Part shown: in pieces, positions 27,244 to 35,734 of the stretch
Position numbering within the stretch: the first letter of the stretch is position 1
Layout of the letters: every line of letters starts with the position of its first letter
Assembly (NCBI GenBank): GCA_031258135.1
Contig: JAIRNG010000009.1
Span: 1-37,413, forward strand
Origin: Mediterranea sp. (in: CFB group bacteria)
GTDB taxonomy: Bacteria; Bacteroidota; Bacteroidia; Bacteroidales; Bacteroidaceae
Reading direction: 5' to 3'
Length of the DNA stretch: 37,413 bases
Position numbers and translations under genes: made by a program
The notes under the pieces: model-generated
Databases searched by the model: none
The model's input: the letters and a program-made list of their open reading frames with translations, nothing else
Told to the model about the DNA's origin: nothing

Positions 27244-30200
27244 TTAAAATGTTACTTCAAGACCGGCCGTCCATGTACTGGAAACCGGATATTTTGCACC
27301 CGAACGCGCATCTCCCAACTCCGGATCCCAATATTTCACATCATCCCACGTGATGAGATTGGTGCCCTGGATGTAAATACGCAGGTTCTGCATAAACAAC
27401 TTTTTCAATTGATTCTTATTGAACTGATAGCCAAATTCGATGTTCTTCAAACGGATGAAACTTGCATCCCTGTACCACCACGTGCTATTCCTCGTGTTGT
27501 AGGAGAAATCATTGCTATGCATACGGGGATAGAGCACGTTCTGATTGTAAGGATCGGACGCCGTCCAACGGCTCAAAGCCTCGGTGCGGGCCGAAGAACC
27601 GTCTTTCCCATTCTTAAACGGCATAAAGTTCTCGGCCTTGCTCATTAGATTGACCGACGCCCCCGACGCTCCCTGGAAGAAGATGCCGCCAAAGAATCCC
27701 TTGTACTCGGCATCCAACGCGATACCATATACGCCCTTGGGAGTGCCGGAACTAAAACCGTTGATATAAGTCTGGTCATTTCCGTCGATCATCACGTCGT
27801 TATTCAAATCGGCATACTTAATGTCACCCGGCGAAACAGCCGAACCGGGATCGGGCAAACCCTCTTTCAACTTATACGTTTGCGCTCCCTTGGAATCATA
27901 GGTTATATCAAAATCATCCGGCGTATACAATCTTTCGGCCACATACAGGAAAGGAGTTCCGATGCTGTGCCCGGTCAGGTCCTGATAGGAAAGGGCATGC
28001 AGGATTTCATCGCAGTTAACGATTTTATTATGGGTATAGGTGTAATTTCCGCGAAACGTAAGGTTCAAACCGCCAATACGGTTTTTCACGATGATGTTAC
28101 CATCCCAACCCCGGTTGGTTACAACACTGATGTTCTGTAATGGCCCGGTACGCAAACCCGCCATGGAAGGAATCGTATTGCGACGCTCCAGTATATCGTG
28201 CCGGCGATTGTAAAAATAGTCAACGGAAAGATCGACAACTCCGTTCAGGAGACCCAAATCAAGACCAACGTCAAACTTGTCCTCAATCTCCCATTGCAAA
28301 TAGGGAGCCGCCGCGTTACTCTCCGAAATGCCGCTTCCCATTCCGTTTTGATTGGTACCGTTGGAAGCGCCCGATATACCGAGGTCATAGCCGCCGGCGC
28401 TCTGATTCAACGATGCCTGATAGGGGAAACGCCCCAGACTCCCCAAATCGTCATTACCTGTCCGGCCGTAAGAAGTGCGGAGTTTGAGTTTACTCATCAC
28501 ATTTGTCGCCCCCGACATCCATTTTTCATGACTGACGTACCATGAACCTCCGATGGATGGAAAAGCGCCCCAACGATGTCCTTCCGCAAAGTTTTCGCTA
28601 CCGGTCATACCCATACTGGCTTCCAACATATAACGGGTGTCGTAACCATACGAAACACGGGCTACGACGTTTTGCTTCCTGTAAGGAAGGAGATTCAAAC
28701 CGCTTGCGTTCTGCACCTGACGCTCCCGCTGGTTATACAGCAACAAACCCACTACATCATGTTTCCCTGCAAAGACATTTTTATAGTTCAACGATGTTTC
28801 GATATATATCTTTTTCTCGCCTCCACTGGCGCCGCTGCTGGGATTACCCAGAGCCGAACCGGCATTGCGCAAAGTCTTTTTCAATGTTCCGTCGTCGTTC
28901 CGTCCGGTTGCATAGTAGGAATTGGCCGACATCGACCTGTTTACATACTGATCGGAATAGGCGTCAAAACTCACCGATCCTTTGACCAGCAGACCTTTGG
29001 TGATGAAATCAAGATCCTGCTCAATGGTAACTTTACTCTGGACGGTGGATGTCCACGACTTACTGTATCCGCTCCGGTAGAGGAAGTTATACGGATTCTG
29101 CCGCAACCCCTGCCCGTCCGATTCGGGATGCTCGGACGCAGTACCGTCCGAATAGATCATCGGGATCAAATGTACGGGAAACAGTGTCATACCGTTGAAA
29201 ATATCATCGGCGGTGCGGCTCGGTGCAATGCGGTTCACATACTGTCCGCTCATATCGATGGACATGCGGGTGGTTCCGGTTACATCGAAGTCGATGTTAG
29301 AACGCAGGTTGTAGCGTTCGAACTTCACATTCGAGTCGTACACATCCGTCGTATTCTTTTGGTAAATACCATCCTCCGTATAATAGGCTCCCGAAACGAA
29401 AAAGCGGAGTTTCTCGCCGCCACCGCGGAAACTGATGGTATAACGTTGGTTGTGCGTGTTGTCCCTCAACATATCCATCCAGTTCGCATTCGGATACAGG
29501 TCGGGGTCGGAACCGGTCCGGTATGCTTCTAACGTAGCATCGGAAACAGGAGCCACAAATCCCAATGCCGGATTGCCGGCATCGTTCCAGGTAGCTTCGT
29601 TGAACAGGTTCAGGAACTGATAAGAATTTAGCAGATTGGGTAAACGCAACGGACTTGCAATTCCCTGTTCAATTTTCAGGTTGACGCTTGTCTTTTGAAC
29701 TTTACCGCGTTTGGATGTGATCAGGATTACGCCATTGGCTCCTTCCGCACCGTACACTGCTGTTGCCGAAGCATCTTTCAGAATGGTCAATGTCTCTATT
29801 TCGTCCACATCAATGTCGTTCATCTTGCGGGGAATCCCATCAACCAGCACCAACGGATTTGTTCCGCCGGCATACGAGCTTACCCCCCGAATCCAGAATT
29901 GGGCGTCGTCCCATCCCGGCTCACCGGAACGCTGAACGGCGATCACACCGGAAACTTTACCGGCAATGTTATTCGTCAGGCTCCGGGTCGTTACGTTCAA
30001 CTCGGCCGGACCAATGGTTGACATGGATGCCACGACGCTCTCTTTCTTCTGCTGTCCGTAGGCAATAACAACCACTTCCTCCAAGTCTATCGAAGAGACC
30101 ACCATGCGGATGTTTATTACATCGACACCCTTCCTCACAGTACGCAATTCTTTATTGAATCCGATGAATGTAAATTCAAGTTCATCACCGTCGGCTGCTT

Positions 30201-30438
30201 TCACCGAGAATCTCCCATCCAGATCGGTAATTACACCGGCCGGCGTTGTCAAATTTCTCACAGTCGCCCCAATCACCGGATCACCGTTGGAATCGGTCAG
30301 CAATCCCGTGATTGTCCGTTGATTTGAGTTCTGCGCCACTCCCTGCACTTCCGTTTTAGCAAGAGCCGTCATCGGGAGTCCCATCATCGTTGCCGCCATA
30401 ATGGCAAGCAACCAATTTATTGTATTCTTTATCTTCAT
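27244..30438 (-). CDS. SusC/RagA-family TonB-dependent outer-membrane receptor
   Basis: A complete 1064-aa SusC-type importer. Signal peptide MKIKNTINWLLAIMAATMMG through ALAK, then a carboxypeptidase-like beta-sandwich (~40-115; RTITGLLTDSNGDPVIGATV), the linker DLEEVVVIAYGQQKKESVVA, a plug (ATAVYGAEGANGVILITSKR) and a barrel ending GLEVTF. No STN domain, so it is probably not coupled to an anti-sigma factor. It lies 23 nt after the upstream lipoprotein and 12 nt before its SusD partner. No glycoside hydrolase, protease or dedicated regulator is found in the operon, so the substrate cannot be inferred. Confidence 0.95.
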   Translation of the reverse strand: MKIKNTINWLLAIMAATMMGLPMTALAKTEVQGVAQNSNQRTITGLLTDSNGDPVIGATVRNLTTPAGVITDLDGRFSVKAADGDELEFTFIGFNKELRTVRKGVDVINIRMVVSSIDLEEVVVIAYGQQKKESVVASMSTIGPAELNVTTRSLTNNIAGKVSGVIAVQRSGEPGWDDAQFWIRGVSSYAGGTNPLVLVDGIPRKMNDIDVDEIETLTILKDASATAVYGAEGANGVILITSKRGKVQKTSVNLKIEQGIASPLRLPNLLNSYQFLNLFNEATWNDAGNPALGFVAPVSDATLEAYRTGSDPDLYPNANWMDMLRDNTHNQRYTISFRGGGEKLRFFVSGAYYTEDGIYQKNTTDVYDSNVKFERYNLRSNIDFDVTGTTRMSIDMSGQYVNRIAPSRTADDIFNGMTLFPVHLIPMIYSDGTASEHPESDGQGLRQNPYNFLYRSGYSKSWTSTVQSKVTIEQDLDFITKGLLVKGSVSFDAYSDQYVNRSMSANSYYATGRNDDGTLKKTLRNAGSALGNPSSGASGGEKKIYIETSLNYKNVFAGKHDVVGLLLYNQRERQVQNASGLNLLPYRKQNVVARVSYGYDTRYMLEASMGMTGSENFAEGHRWGAFPSIGGSWYVSHEKWMSGATNVMSKLKLRTSYGRTGNDDLGSLGRFPYQASLNQSAGGYDLGISGASNGTNQNGMGSGISESNAAAPYLQWEIEDKFDVGLDLGLLNGVVDLSVDYFYNRRHDILERRNTIPSMAGLRTGPLQNISVVTNRGWDGNIIVKNRIGGLNLTFRGNYTYTHNKIVNCDEILHALSYQDLTGHSIGTPFLYVAERLYTPDDFDITYDSKGAQTYKLKEGLPDPGSAVSPGDIKYADLNNDVMIDGNDQTYINGFSSGTPKGVYGIALDAEYKGFFGGIFFQGASGASVNLMSKAENFMPFKNGKDGSSARTEALSRWTASDPYNQNVLYPRMHSNDFSYNTRNSTWWYRDASFIRLKNIEFGYQFNKNQLKKLFMQNLRIYIQGTNLITWDDVKYWDPELGDARSGAKYPVSSTWTAGLEVTF

Positions 30439-30461
30439 ATCGTTAAATTTACTCAGGTTAT

Positions 30462-31838
30462 TTAATCCACAGGCTCAATACTTGCTTTTTCCTCTACCGA
30501 AAGGGTAGCCGCATTCACACCGGCCGAGACATCAACCGTCAGGATGTAATAATTACCGGCGGTCAAGTTATCTGTATTTTTCATTATATTCCCACTATCC
30601 GAAGGGCCCGGATTAACTTTGAACCAGGAATTAGGAGTTATAAGAGACAATCTGGCCGCAGTAAATTCAAATCCCCAATCCTTTTGCCCAAAAAATTTGA
30701 AGTTAACCGAACTGGCATTGATTGTTTCACCGGCTTTCAGAATAACCTGATGCTTTTTGTTTCCAAGCGGAGCCATACAAAACCCTTTATTCGGCGACCA
30801 GTTGATATTGTTCCTTGCATACGAAGGCTTACCGATTGCATTATTGCCTATCACCCAAATGGCTGCTTCTCCTGTTGTAGACTCGTTTGTAGTCGAGAGA
30901 TTGTCTCCGTTCATCAATTCAACATTGAAATACTTCAGCGATTTATTCACCGTGAAACGGTACTTGGCCGTCATTCCCCTAAACTTGAGTATCTTGCCGT
31001 CCGTGTTTTTCTTGATGTCGAAGAAAGCGGGATCGATCCAGTAGTTTGCATAATCGGCTTTCAAACCGGTTACCTGAATCTCTTCACCTTGCGTAAATTC
31101 GGCTTCTATCCGGAACTCCGAATCGGTGATCTTTTCAAACTCGATGTCATTCACGGCAAACTTAATGAACGGTGCACCCACATAAGTCAGTGTGTTGAAC
31201 GAAACGGTGTATTCACCTTCGGTATCGGAGGTAAATTCAATGTTGTTCTGAATCCCATGGGAGATCTTGCCATCCACACTGCCGAATGTTATCTCGTTCC
31301 CGTTTGCACCATATTTGGGAGCAACGATATATCCGGACAACTCCGTCGGAAACACATCGGTAACGGCGTAGCTATGCGGATCACCCGGAGCCGGAAGCAT
31401 GTCATAGTCACCGTCGGCAGTTCTCAGAATCAGTTTCTGGAAAACCGGACGGGTAACGGCAATGCCGATCTCTTTCACATCGTGCGCATAACGTTGATTT
31501 TGCACCCTCAATTGAACCGTGGCGCTCCCATCCGGAATATCCTTAAGAAACGGGATATACACCCTGCCGGAATAAGTTCCATCGCTGCCGGTAATCACAA
31601 TTCTGTCCGTAACAACCGTTTCTCCATAAAGAATGGATACTTTGGATGTCGACGGACTGACTCCTGCGCTTGCTACCTTGAAGGTAAAGGCGATGCTGTC
31701 GCCCATATAAGCGCTTTCGGGACCCTCTAACGACAGGACAGTTGCCTTGCCCGTATCGTTAAACTCATCATTTTGATCATCGCATGATGACAAACCAATA
31801 ACCATCGGCGTCATCAGTAATATAAAAAACTTTCTCAT
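30462..31838 (-). CDS. SusE/F-position surface lipoprotein (DUF5125/DUF5121-like)
   Basis: A 458-aa lipoprotein with signal peptide MRKFFILLMTPMVIGLSSC (lipid Cys19) and acidic DDQNDE after it, a surface-export type signal. The body is all-beta: an Ig-like first domain (VLSLEGPESAYMGDSIAFTF to IGIAVTRP, ~34-130), then two or more SusE/F-like modules (FQKLILRTADGDYDMLPAPG; ~300-450 containing AAIWVIGNNAIGKPSYARNN). The modules resemble the DUF5125 and DUF5121 families as I recall them. It heads the operon, before susC, whereas SusE/F-type proteins usually follow susD. Probably an accessory substrate-binding protein. Confidence 0.8.
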   Translation of the reverse strand: MRKFFILLMTPMVIGLSSCDDQNDEFNDTGKATVLSLEGPESAYMGDSIAFTFKVASAGVSPSTSKVSILYGETVVTDRIVITGSDGTYSGRVYIPFLKDIPDGSATVQLRVQNQRYAHDVKEIGIAVTRPVFQKLILRTADGDYDMLPAPGDPHSYAVTDVFPTELSGYIVAPKYGANGNEITFGSVDGKISHGIQNNIEFTSDTEGEYTVSFNTLTYVGAPFIKFAVNDIEFEKITDSEFRIEAEFTQGEEIQVTGLKADYANYWIDPAFFDIKKNTDGKILKFRGMTAKYRFTVNKSLKYFNVELMNGDNLSTTNESTTGEAAIWVIGNNAIGKPSYARNNINWSPNKGFCMAPLGNKKHQVILKAGETINASSVNFKFFGQKDWGFEFTAARLSLITPNSWFKVNPGPSDSGNIMKNTDNLTAGNYYILTVDVSAGVNAATLSVEEKASIEPVD

Positions 31839-32154
31839 ACTTAAATAAGATTACATTATAAGTTGAACGAAGAATTATTAGATTTTTACAAACTCAAAAT
31901 TAAAGGTAATTCTATGAGTTCTTTTTGACGTAATAAAAAAAGTGAAATGTTAATGTGGAAAACAGGCGTAAAAGGCAGTAGCAATCAGCAACTTGCGCTG
32001 TCATTGAGAATGTTTAAAAATGAAATTAAAGTGAAGGATATATCATTGGAGCGGCAACGCCGCCCCTGCCGGTATACAACCTGAAAGGAAAGAAAAGAAG
32101 GAGTTATCAGTCGCTGCGCTTCTTGAAGGAGACGAAGAAGACGAATAGGGGAGA
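31839..32154. other. Intergenic region with leader of the SusCD operon
   Basis: A 316-nt gap between two minus-strand genes. It holds a perfect -7 box on the minus strand (TAATTTTG, 31902-31895), 57 nt before the DUF5125-like start codon, but no matching TTTG at 19-21 nt. The 6-bp arms AACTCA (31891-31896) and TGAGTT (31915-31920) flank the box. A small GCGGC-AAC-GCCGC hairpin at 32051-32063 may end the transcript of the coiled-coil gene. No gene seen. Confidence 0.6.
31895..31902 (-). promoter_or_regulatory. Probable -7 box of the DUF5125-susC-susD operon
   Basis: Minus strand TAATTTTG, an exact TAnnTTTG match. The missing -33 element suggests an activator-dependent promoter or a false match. 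Confidence 0.4.
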
Positions 32155-33030
32155 TTATTCCAATGTAAATCCTTGCGAGCCGATCCGCGTTCCGTCTGCA
32201 AAGATGTCCACACGATAGTTACCTGCATACAGAAATTCCTCCACATGCCAGTAGACGATGACAGGTTGTTCTTCTCCGTTATACTCGATGTACTTTTTGA
32301 TAGAGTAATTCAGTGTACGGTTTTCGTAGGGGAACGTATGTGAGTTGTCTTTGGTCAGTACGTCGTTATCCGGTTTGGTGATGCGTACATACAATGTACG
32401 TTCTCCGGTTACGGCGGTTATATTTTTGGTGACTGTGAAACCTATATTGAACTTCACTGTGTCCTTTACTTTTTTCACGGTTTTATCCCGTTTGTTCTTG
32501 GGCTGTATCCAGATATTGGTTGCATCTAACTGAGCTGCAAGCGTAACCTGTCTGTTCAATTTATCTTTTTCTTCGGATAAGTTACTGATCTGGCGGGAAG
32601 CCGCATTGTATCTCTGCGTAACGTCGGCAATGACCTGCTTCTGCTCCACCGCAAGCTTGTTCAGCGAATCAATCTGACTGATGTAACTCATCATGACTTT
32701 GCGCAACGTGGTCAGTTCTTTCTTCAACCGCATGATCTCGGCAGCGTTAGTGCTTTTAACCGTACGTAGTTCTTCAAGAAGCCGTTGTGTTTTTAGCTGT
32801 TCCTGACTGAGCAATTGTACCAGCGAGTCGTTGGTGATGGTCATTTTCAACTCATCGTATTGTGTGGCGAAATGGGTATAGTCGTTTTCCAACTCCTCTT
32901 TTTCCAATTCGAAAATCTGAACCAGCTCTTTATTGTTCTGTTTCTCGGAGAACAGGAGATATGTGACGGCCGCCATGGCGACGACTAAAATAACGACAAC
33001 AATGATCAATCCGTTGCTTTTCTTATTCAT
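32155..33030 (-). CDS. Membrane-anchored coiled-coil protein of unknown function
   Basis: A 291-aa protein I do not recognise beyond being a Bacteroidales-type conserved protein. One N-terminal membrane helix (NGLIIVVVILVVAMAAVTYL, residues ~6-27) is followed by a long coiled coil (~30-170; heptad-rich ELEKEELENDYTHFATQYDE to SEEKDKLNRQV), and a C-terminal beta domain (~185-291; KFNIGFTVTKNITAVTGERT, LYVRITKPDNDVL, YVGxYRVDIFADG-like AGNYRVDIFADGTRIGSQGF). The topology fits a periplasm-facing tether or scaffold. It is divergent from mdh and has its own likely promoter. Confidence 0.8.
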   Translation of the reverse strand: MNKKSNGLIIVVVILVVAMAAVTYLLFSEKQNNKELVQIFELEKEELENDYTHFATQYDELKMTITNDSLVQLLSQEQLKTQRLLEELRTVKSTNAAEIMRLKKELTTLRKVMMSYISQIDSLNKLAVEQKQVIADVTQRYNAASRQISNLSEEKDKLNRQVTLAAQLDATNIWIQPKNKRDKTVKKVKDTVKFNIGFTVTKNITAVTGERTLYVRITKPDNDVLTKDNSHTFPYENRTLNYSIKKYIEYNGEEQPVIVYWHVEEFLYAGNYRVDIFADGTRIGSQGFTLE

Positions 33031-33061
33031 AGTTTTTAATCCGGACTAAGTTAAACCCGTG

Positions 33062-33069
33062 CAAAAGTA
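33062..33069 (-). promoter_or_regulatory. Probable -7 box of the coiled-coil gene
   Basis: Minus strand TACTTTTG, exact TAnnTTTG, 31 nt before the start codon. No clear -33 TTTG at the right distance. Confidence 0.45.
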
Positions 33070-33175
33070 GTGTTTTAAATTTGTTTTCCTGCGGTTGTAC
33101 GGAGATTTAGGCTTTCTTTACACCCGGGGCCTCAGAAATGATGTTAACATTTTAACTAAATTTATTATGGAAATA

Positions 33176-33206
33176 TTTCTTTAATTAGATTATCGTTGTA
33201 ATTTTG
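33176..33206 (+). promoter_or_regulatory. Promoter of mdh
   Basis: TTTC (33176-33179; one mismatch to TTTG), 19-nt spacer, then a perfect TAATTTTG at 33199-33206. The predicted leader before ATG 33268 is about 55 nt. Confidence 0.7.
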
Positions 33207-33267
33207 CCACCGGTTTCACCAAGGTATGGATAAATGAGATTCTTATTCACTTAAAAACTTAAATATT

Positions 33268-34209
33268 ATGTCAAAAGTAACCGTAGTAGGCGCAGGCAAC
33301 GTAGGCGCTACATGTGCAAATGTACTTGCTTTCAATGAAGTGGCGGACGAAGTGATCATGCTCGACGTTAAAGAAGGCGTATCGGAAGGTAAAGCAATGG
33401 ATATGATGCAGACCGCTCAACTGTTGGGTTTTGATTCTACGTTGACGGGGTGCACTAACGACTATGAAAGAACCGCGAACTCCGACGTTATTGTAATTAC
33501 ATCGGGTATTCCCCGCAAACCGGGTATGACCCGCGAAGAGTTAATCGGCGTAAATGCGGGAATCGTGAAGAGTGTAGCTCAGAGCGCGTTGAAATATTCT
33601 CCTGACGCCATTCTTGTGGTTATATCCAATCCTATGGATACCATGACGTATCTGGCTCTGAAATCATTGGGTTTGCCAAAGAACCGCATCATCGGTATGG
33701 GTGGCGCTTTGGACAGCTCACGTTTCAAATACTATTTGTCACAAGCTATCGGTTGCAATGCAAACGAAGTAGAAGGTATGGTTATCGGCGGCCACGGTGA
33801 TACGACGATGATCCCTCTGGCCCGTTTTGCTACATACAAAGGCCTTCCGGTTTCCAACTATCTTTCTGCAGAAAAGATTGAAGAGGTCATCAAGGCTACC
33901 ATGGTTGGCGGAGCTACATTGACAGGGCTTCTGGGAACTTCCGCATGGTATGCGCCGGGCGCCGCAGGAGCATTTGTTGTTGAAGCCATCCTTCATAACC
34001 AGATGAAGATGGTTCCCTGTTCCGTAGCGTTGGAAGGTGAATACGGGCAGACGGATATCTGTTGCGGCGTTCCTGTGATCCTGGGACGTAACGGCATCGA
34101 AAAGATCGTCGAGCTTCCATTGAACGATGAAGAGAAAGCCAGGTTTAAAGATAGCGCTGCCGCAGTACGCGGCACAAATGCCGCTCTGAAAGAGGTAGGC
34201 GCCCTTTAA
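33268..34209 (+). CDS. mdh: Malate dehydrogenase (LDH-like type)
   Basis: Cytoplasmic NAD-dependent malate/oxaloacetate oxidoreductase, 313 aa. The Rossmann loop is G8-A-G10-N-V-G13. Asp33 at the end of the second strand favours NAD over NADP. Substrate-binding arginines are Arg83 and Arg89 in IPRKPGMTRE, a third Arg is in DSSRFKYYLS, and the catalytic His176 is in GGHGDTTMIP. The substrate loop residues (RKPGMTR) indicate malate rather than lactate. In Bacteroidales the enzyme runs in the reductive branch to fumarate and succinate/propionate. It is a single-gene unit with its own promoter and a hairpin after it. Confidence 0.97.
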   Translation: MSKVTVVGAGNVGATCANVLAFNEVADEVIMLDVKEGVSEGKAMDMMQTAQLLGFDSTLTGCTNDYERTANSDVIVITSGIPRKPGMTREELIGVNAGIVKSVAQSALKYSPDAILVVISNPMDTMTYLALKSLGLPKNRIIGMGGALDSSRFKYYLSQAIGCNANEVEGMVIGGHGDTTMIPLARFATYKGLPVSNYLSAEKIEEVIKATMVGGATLTGLLGTSAWYAPGAAGAFVVEAILHNQMKMVPCSVALEGEYGQTDICCGVPVILGRNGIEKIVELPLNDEEKARFKDSAAAVRGTNAALKEVGAL

Positions 34210-34229
34210 ACGAAACGAAAAACAGGCAG

Positions 34230-34282
34230 AACGCGGATAAACGCGGATAATTAACGTTAAAATATCCGTGTTCATCCGCGTT
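34230..34282. terminator. Hairpin made of CACGGAT-family repeats between mdh and peroxiredoxin
   Basis: AACGCGGATAAACGCGGATA (34230-34249) pairs with 34263-34282 at 18 of 20 positions, and the two mismatches can form G-U pairs on one strand. A further CGTTATCCGTGT unit follows. It lies between convergent genes and could end both transcripts. Confidence 0.6.
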
Positions 34283-34355
34283 ATCCGTGTACCCTCCTGT
34301 CTGAGCTAACCGTCGACTGTTAACTCCCGTACAAAGCAACTACCGGTTCACATGA

Positions 34356-34988
34356 TCAATGATGACTCAGGTAATTGGAAACACCTTCTTCCGTGGCTTT
34401 CAAAGCCTCTTTCCCTTTCGACCAGTTTGCCGGACAAACTTCGCCGTTTTCTTCAAAGTGCTGTAAAGCGTCTACCATGCGCAACACCTCGTCTACGTTA
34501 CGGCCAAAAGGCAAATCGTTGATAACGATATGACGCACTATTCCTTCTTTGTCAATGAGGAACAATCCACGGAAGGCCACGGGAGTTCCTTCGTATCTGA
34601 TCCTTCCGTTTTCGTCCAATGTATAGTCGCCGGCAAGCACGCCGTAGTTTTCGGAAATTTCTTTTGAGAAGTCCGATACGATCGGATATTTAACGCCCTG
34701 GATACCCCCTTCTTTCTTCGGCATTTGCAGCCAGGAGAAATGAGAATATTCCGAATCAACGGAACAACCGACCACAGCTACGTTGCGCTTTTCAAATTCA
34801 GCGAGTTTTTCCTGAAATGCATGCAACTCTGTCGGACATACGAATGTAAAATCCATAGGATAGAAGAAAAAAACCACATACTTGTTGCCCCGGTATTGGC
34901 TTAATGAAAAGCCATGAACAATCTCATGCCCGTTGACTACCGCAGTAGCGTCAAAGTCGGGAGCTAGTTTACCTGCTAATGATCTCAT
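34356..34988 (-). CDS. Typical 2-Cys peroxiredoxin
   Basis: Thiol peroxidase of 210 aa (AhpC/Prx1 group) that reduces H2O2 and organic hydroperoxides. The peroxidatic Cys51 is in FYPMDFTFVCPTE and the resolving Cys185 in GEVCPANW. The family segments FEKRNVAVVGCSVDSEYSHF-SW and FLIDKEGIVRHI are intact. I chose ATG 34988 (MRSLAGKLAPDF), the normal start of the family. An upstream in-frame ATG at 35060 would add 24 unrelated residues and would lie upstream of the promoter. The reductase is not in the window. Regulation by an OxyR-type factor is plausible but no site was identified. Confidence 0.93.
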   Translation of the reverse strand: MRSLAGKLAPDFDATAVVNGHEIVHGFSLSQYRGNKYVVFFFYPMDFTFVCPTELHAFQEKLAEFEKRNVAVVGCSVDSEYSHFSWLQMPKKEGGIQGVKYPIVSDFSKEISENYGVLAGDYTLDENGRIRYEGTPVAFRGLFLIDKEGIVRHIVINDLPFGRNVDEVLRMVDALQHFEENGEVCPANWSKGKEALKATEEGVSNYLSHH

Positions 34989-35026
34989 AGTTAAATTGTT
35001 TTTTATTGATGAATAAATTAATGTTC

Positions 35027-35056
35027 CAAAGATAGCGTTTACTAACAGTCTGCAAT
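35027..35056 (-). promoter_or_regulatory. Promoter of the peroxiredoxin gene
   Basis: Minus strand ATTG (35056-35053), an 18-nt spacer, then a perfect -7 box TATCTTTG (35034-35027). The start codon is 38 nt downstream of the box, which supports ATG 34988. Confidence 0.65.
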
Positions 35057-35154
35057 CCATGAAAGTTTATATAATAAATCTATCAGGAAAGAGGTTTTAT
35101 CAATGAAGCCGGTACGGATTTATGCCATCTCACCTTTCGCCCCCGTTAAGGGAC

Positions 35155-35179
35155 ATACCGTACGCCCGGCGTACTGTAT
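35155..35179. repeat. GTACGCC palindrome in the peroxiredoxin/DUF3575 gap
   Basis: GTACGCC-C-GGCGTAC is perfect, extended by ATAC/GTAT to 11 of 12 paired bases. It is part of the 833-nt gap 34989-35821, which holds only promoters and repeats. Confidence 0.7.
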
Positions 35180-35183
35180 GAAA

Positions 35184-35253
35184 ATCCGTGTCATCCGTGT
35201 GATCCGTGTCCTTTAATTATATTTTAGACACGGATTTCACGGATTACACGGAT
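35184..35253. repeat. Inverted pair of CACGGAT-family triplets
   Basis: Three ATCCGTGT units (35184-35210) face three ACACGGAT-type units (35227-35253) across a 16-nt AT-rich loop, 24 of 27 positions complementary. This forms a large potential hairpin. Confidence 0.8.
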
Positions 35254-35263
35254 TCCTGATTTT

Positions 35264-35367
35264 TGCAGGCAACTTTCCGATTTTTGCAAGCAACTTTTAG
35301 GGTAAATGCAAGCAACTTTTAGGAAAATGCAAGCAACTTTTAGGGTAAATGCAGGCAGCTTTTTTAA
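35264..35367. repeat. Five-copy array of ~21-22 bp TGCAAGCAACTTTTAGG units
   Basis: TGCAGGCAACTTT/TGCAAGCAACTTTTAGG units begin at 35264, 35285, 35307, 35328 and 35350, with steps of 21, 22, 21 and 22 bp. The outer units are the most diverged. There are no spacers between units and no coding potential. Confidence 0.85.
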
Positions 35368-35369
35368 GT

Positions 35370-35543
35370 ATGCTGTATCAAAAATCCTCCCCCTATCAAG
35401 CACATATTCATCTTCACATCGCGCCCCATAGGGGGCACACCTGCTTAAGCAGTATACTCAACGTACTGTATCAGGTACATTCATCCTCACCTATTGCCCT
35501 ATAGGAGGCACACCTGTCTAAACAGTATACTCAGCGTACCGTA
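35370..35543. repeat. Imperfect tandem duplication of an ~80-95 bp intergenic unit
   Basis: Two copies (35370-35465 and 35466-35543) share CTGTATCA, ATTCATCyTCAC, GCCCyATAGGrGGCACACCT, and CAGTATACTCArCGTA in the same order. Copy 2 lacks a short block after CTGTATCA. Copy 1 contains the palindrome CTGCTTAAGCAG. The stretch from 35544 to the promoter at 35735 is AT-rich, with nothing else recognised. Confidence 0.75.
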
Positions 35544-35734
35544 TAAGCAGTCAATACATATAAAGATTGTTAAATCTTGCTTGTTTGGATCGAAGAAGAA
35601 GCGTTAATACAATTTATTTTATATAGGATACACGTTTTTCCATTATATAGGGAGCCAAGAACTGACTGTTTATATATTTAACCGGGAAATAACCCGTTTT
35701 AAAAGAATAAAAACGCTTTTTCGGAAAAAGAGAA

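Noticed and set aside
25948-29532. Long plus-strand frames opposite the SusD and SusC genes (for example 25948-27003, 28576-29532)
   Set aside because: Antisense shadows of clearly coding genes, with no family signatures.
34989-35060. Upstream start for the peroxiredoxin
   Set aside because: The extra 24 residues are not part of the family, and the predicted promoter (-7 box 35027-35034) lies downstream of that ATG.
35264-35367. CRISPR-like array
   Set aside because: Units are contiguous with no unique spacers, and no cas genes are in the window.
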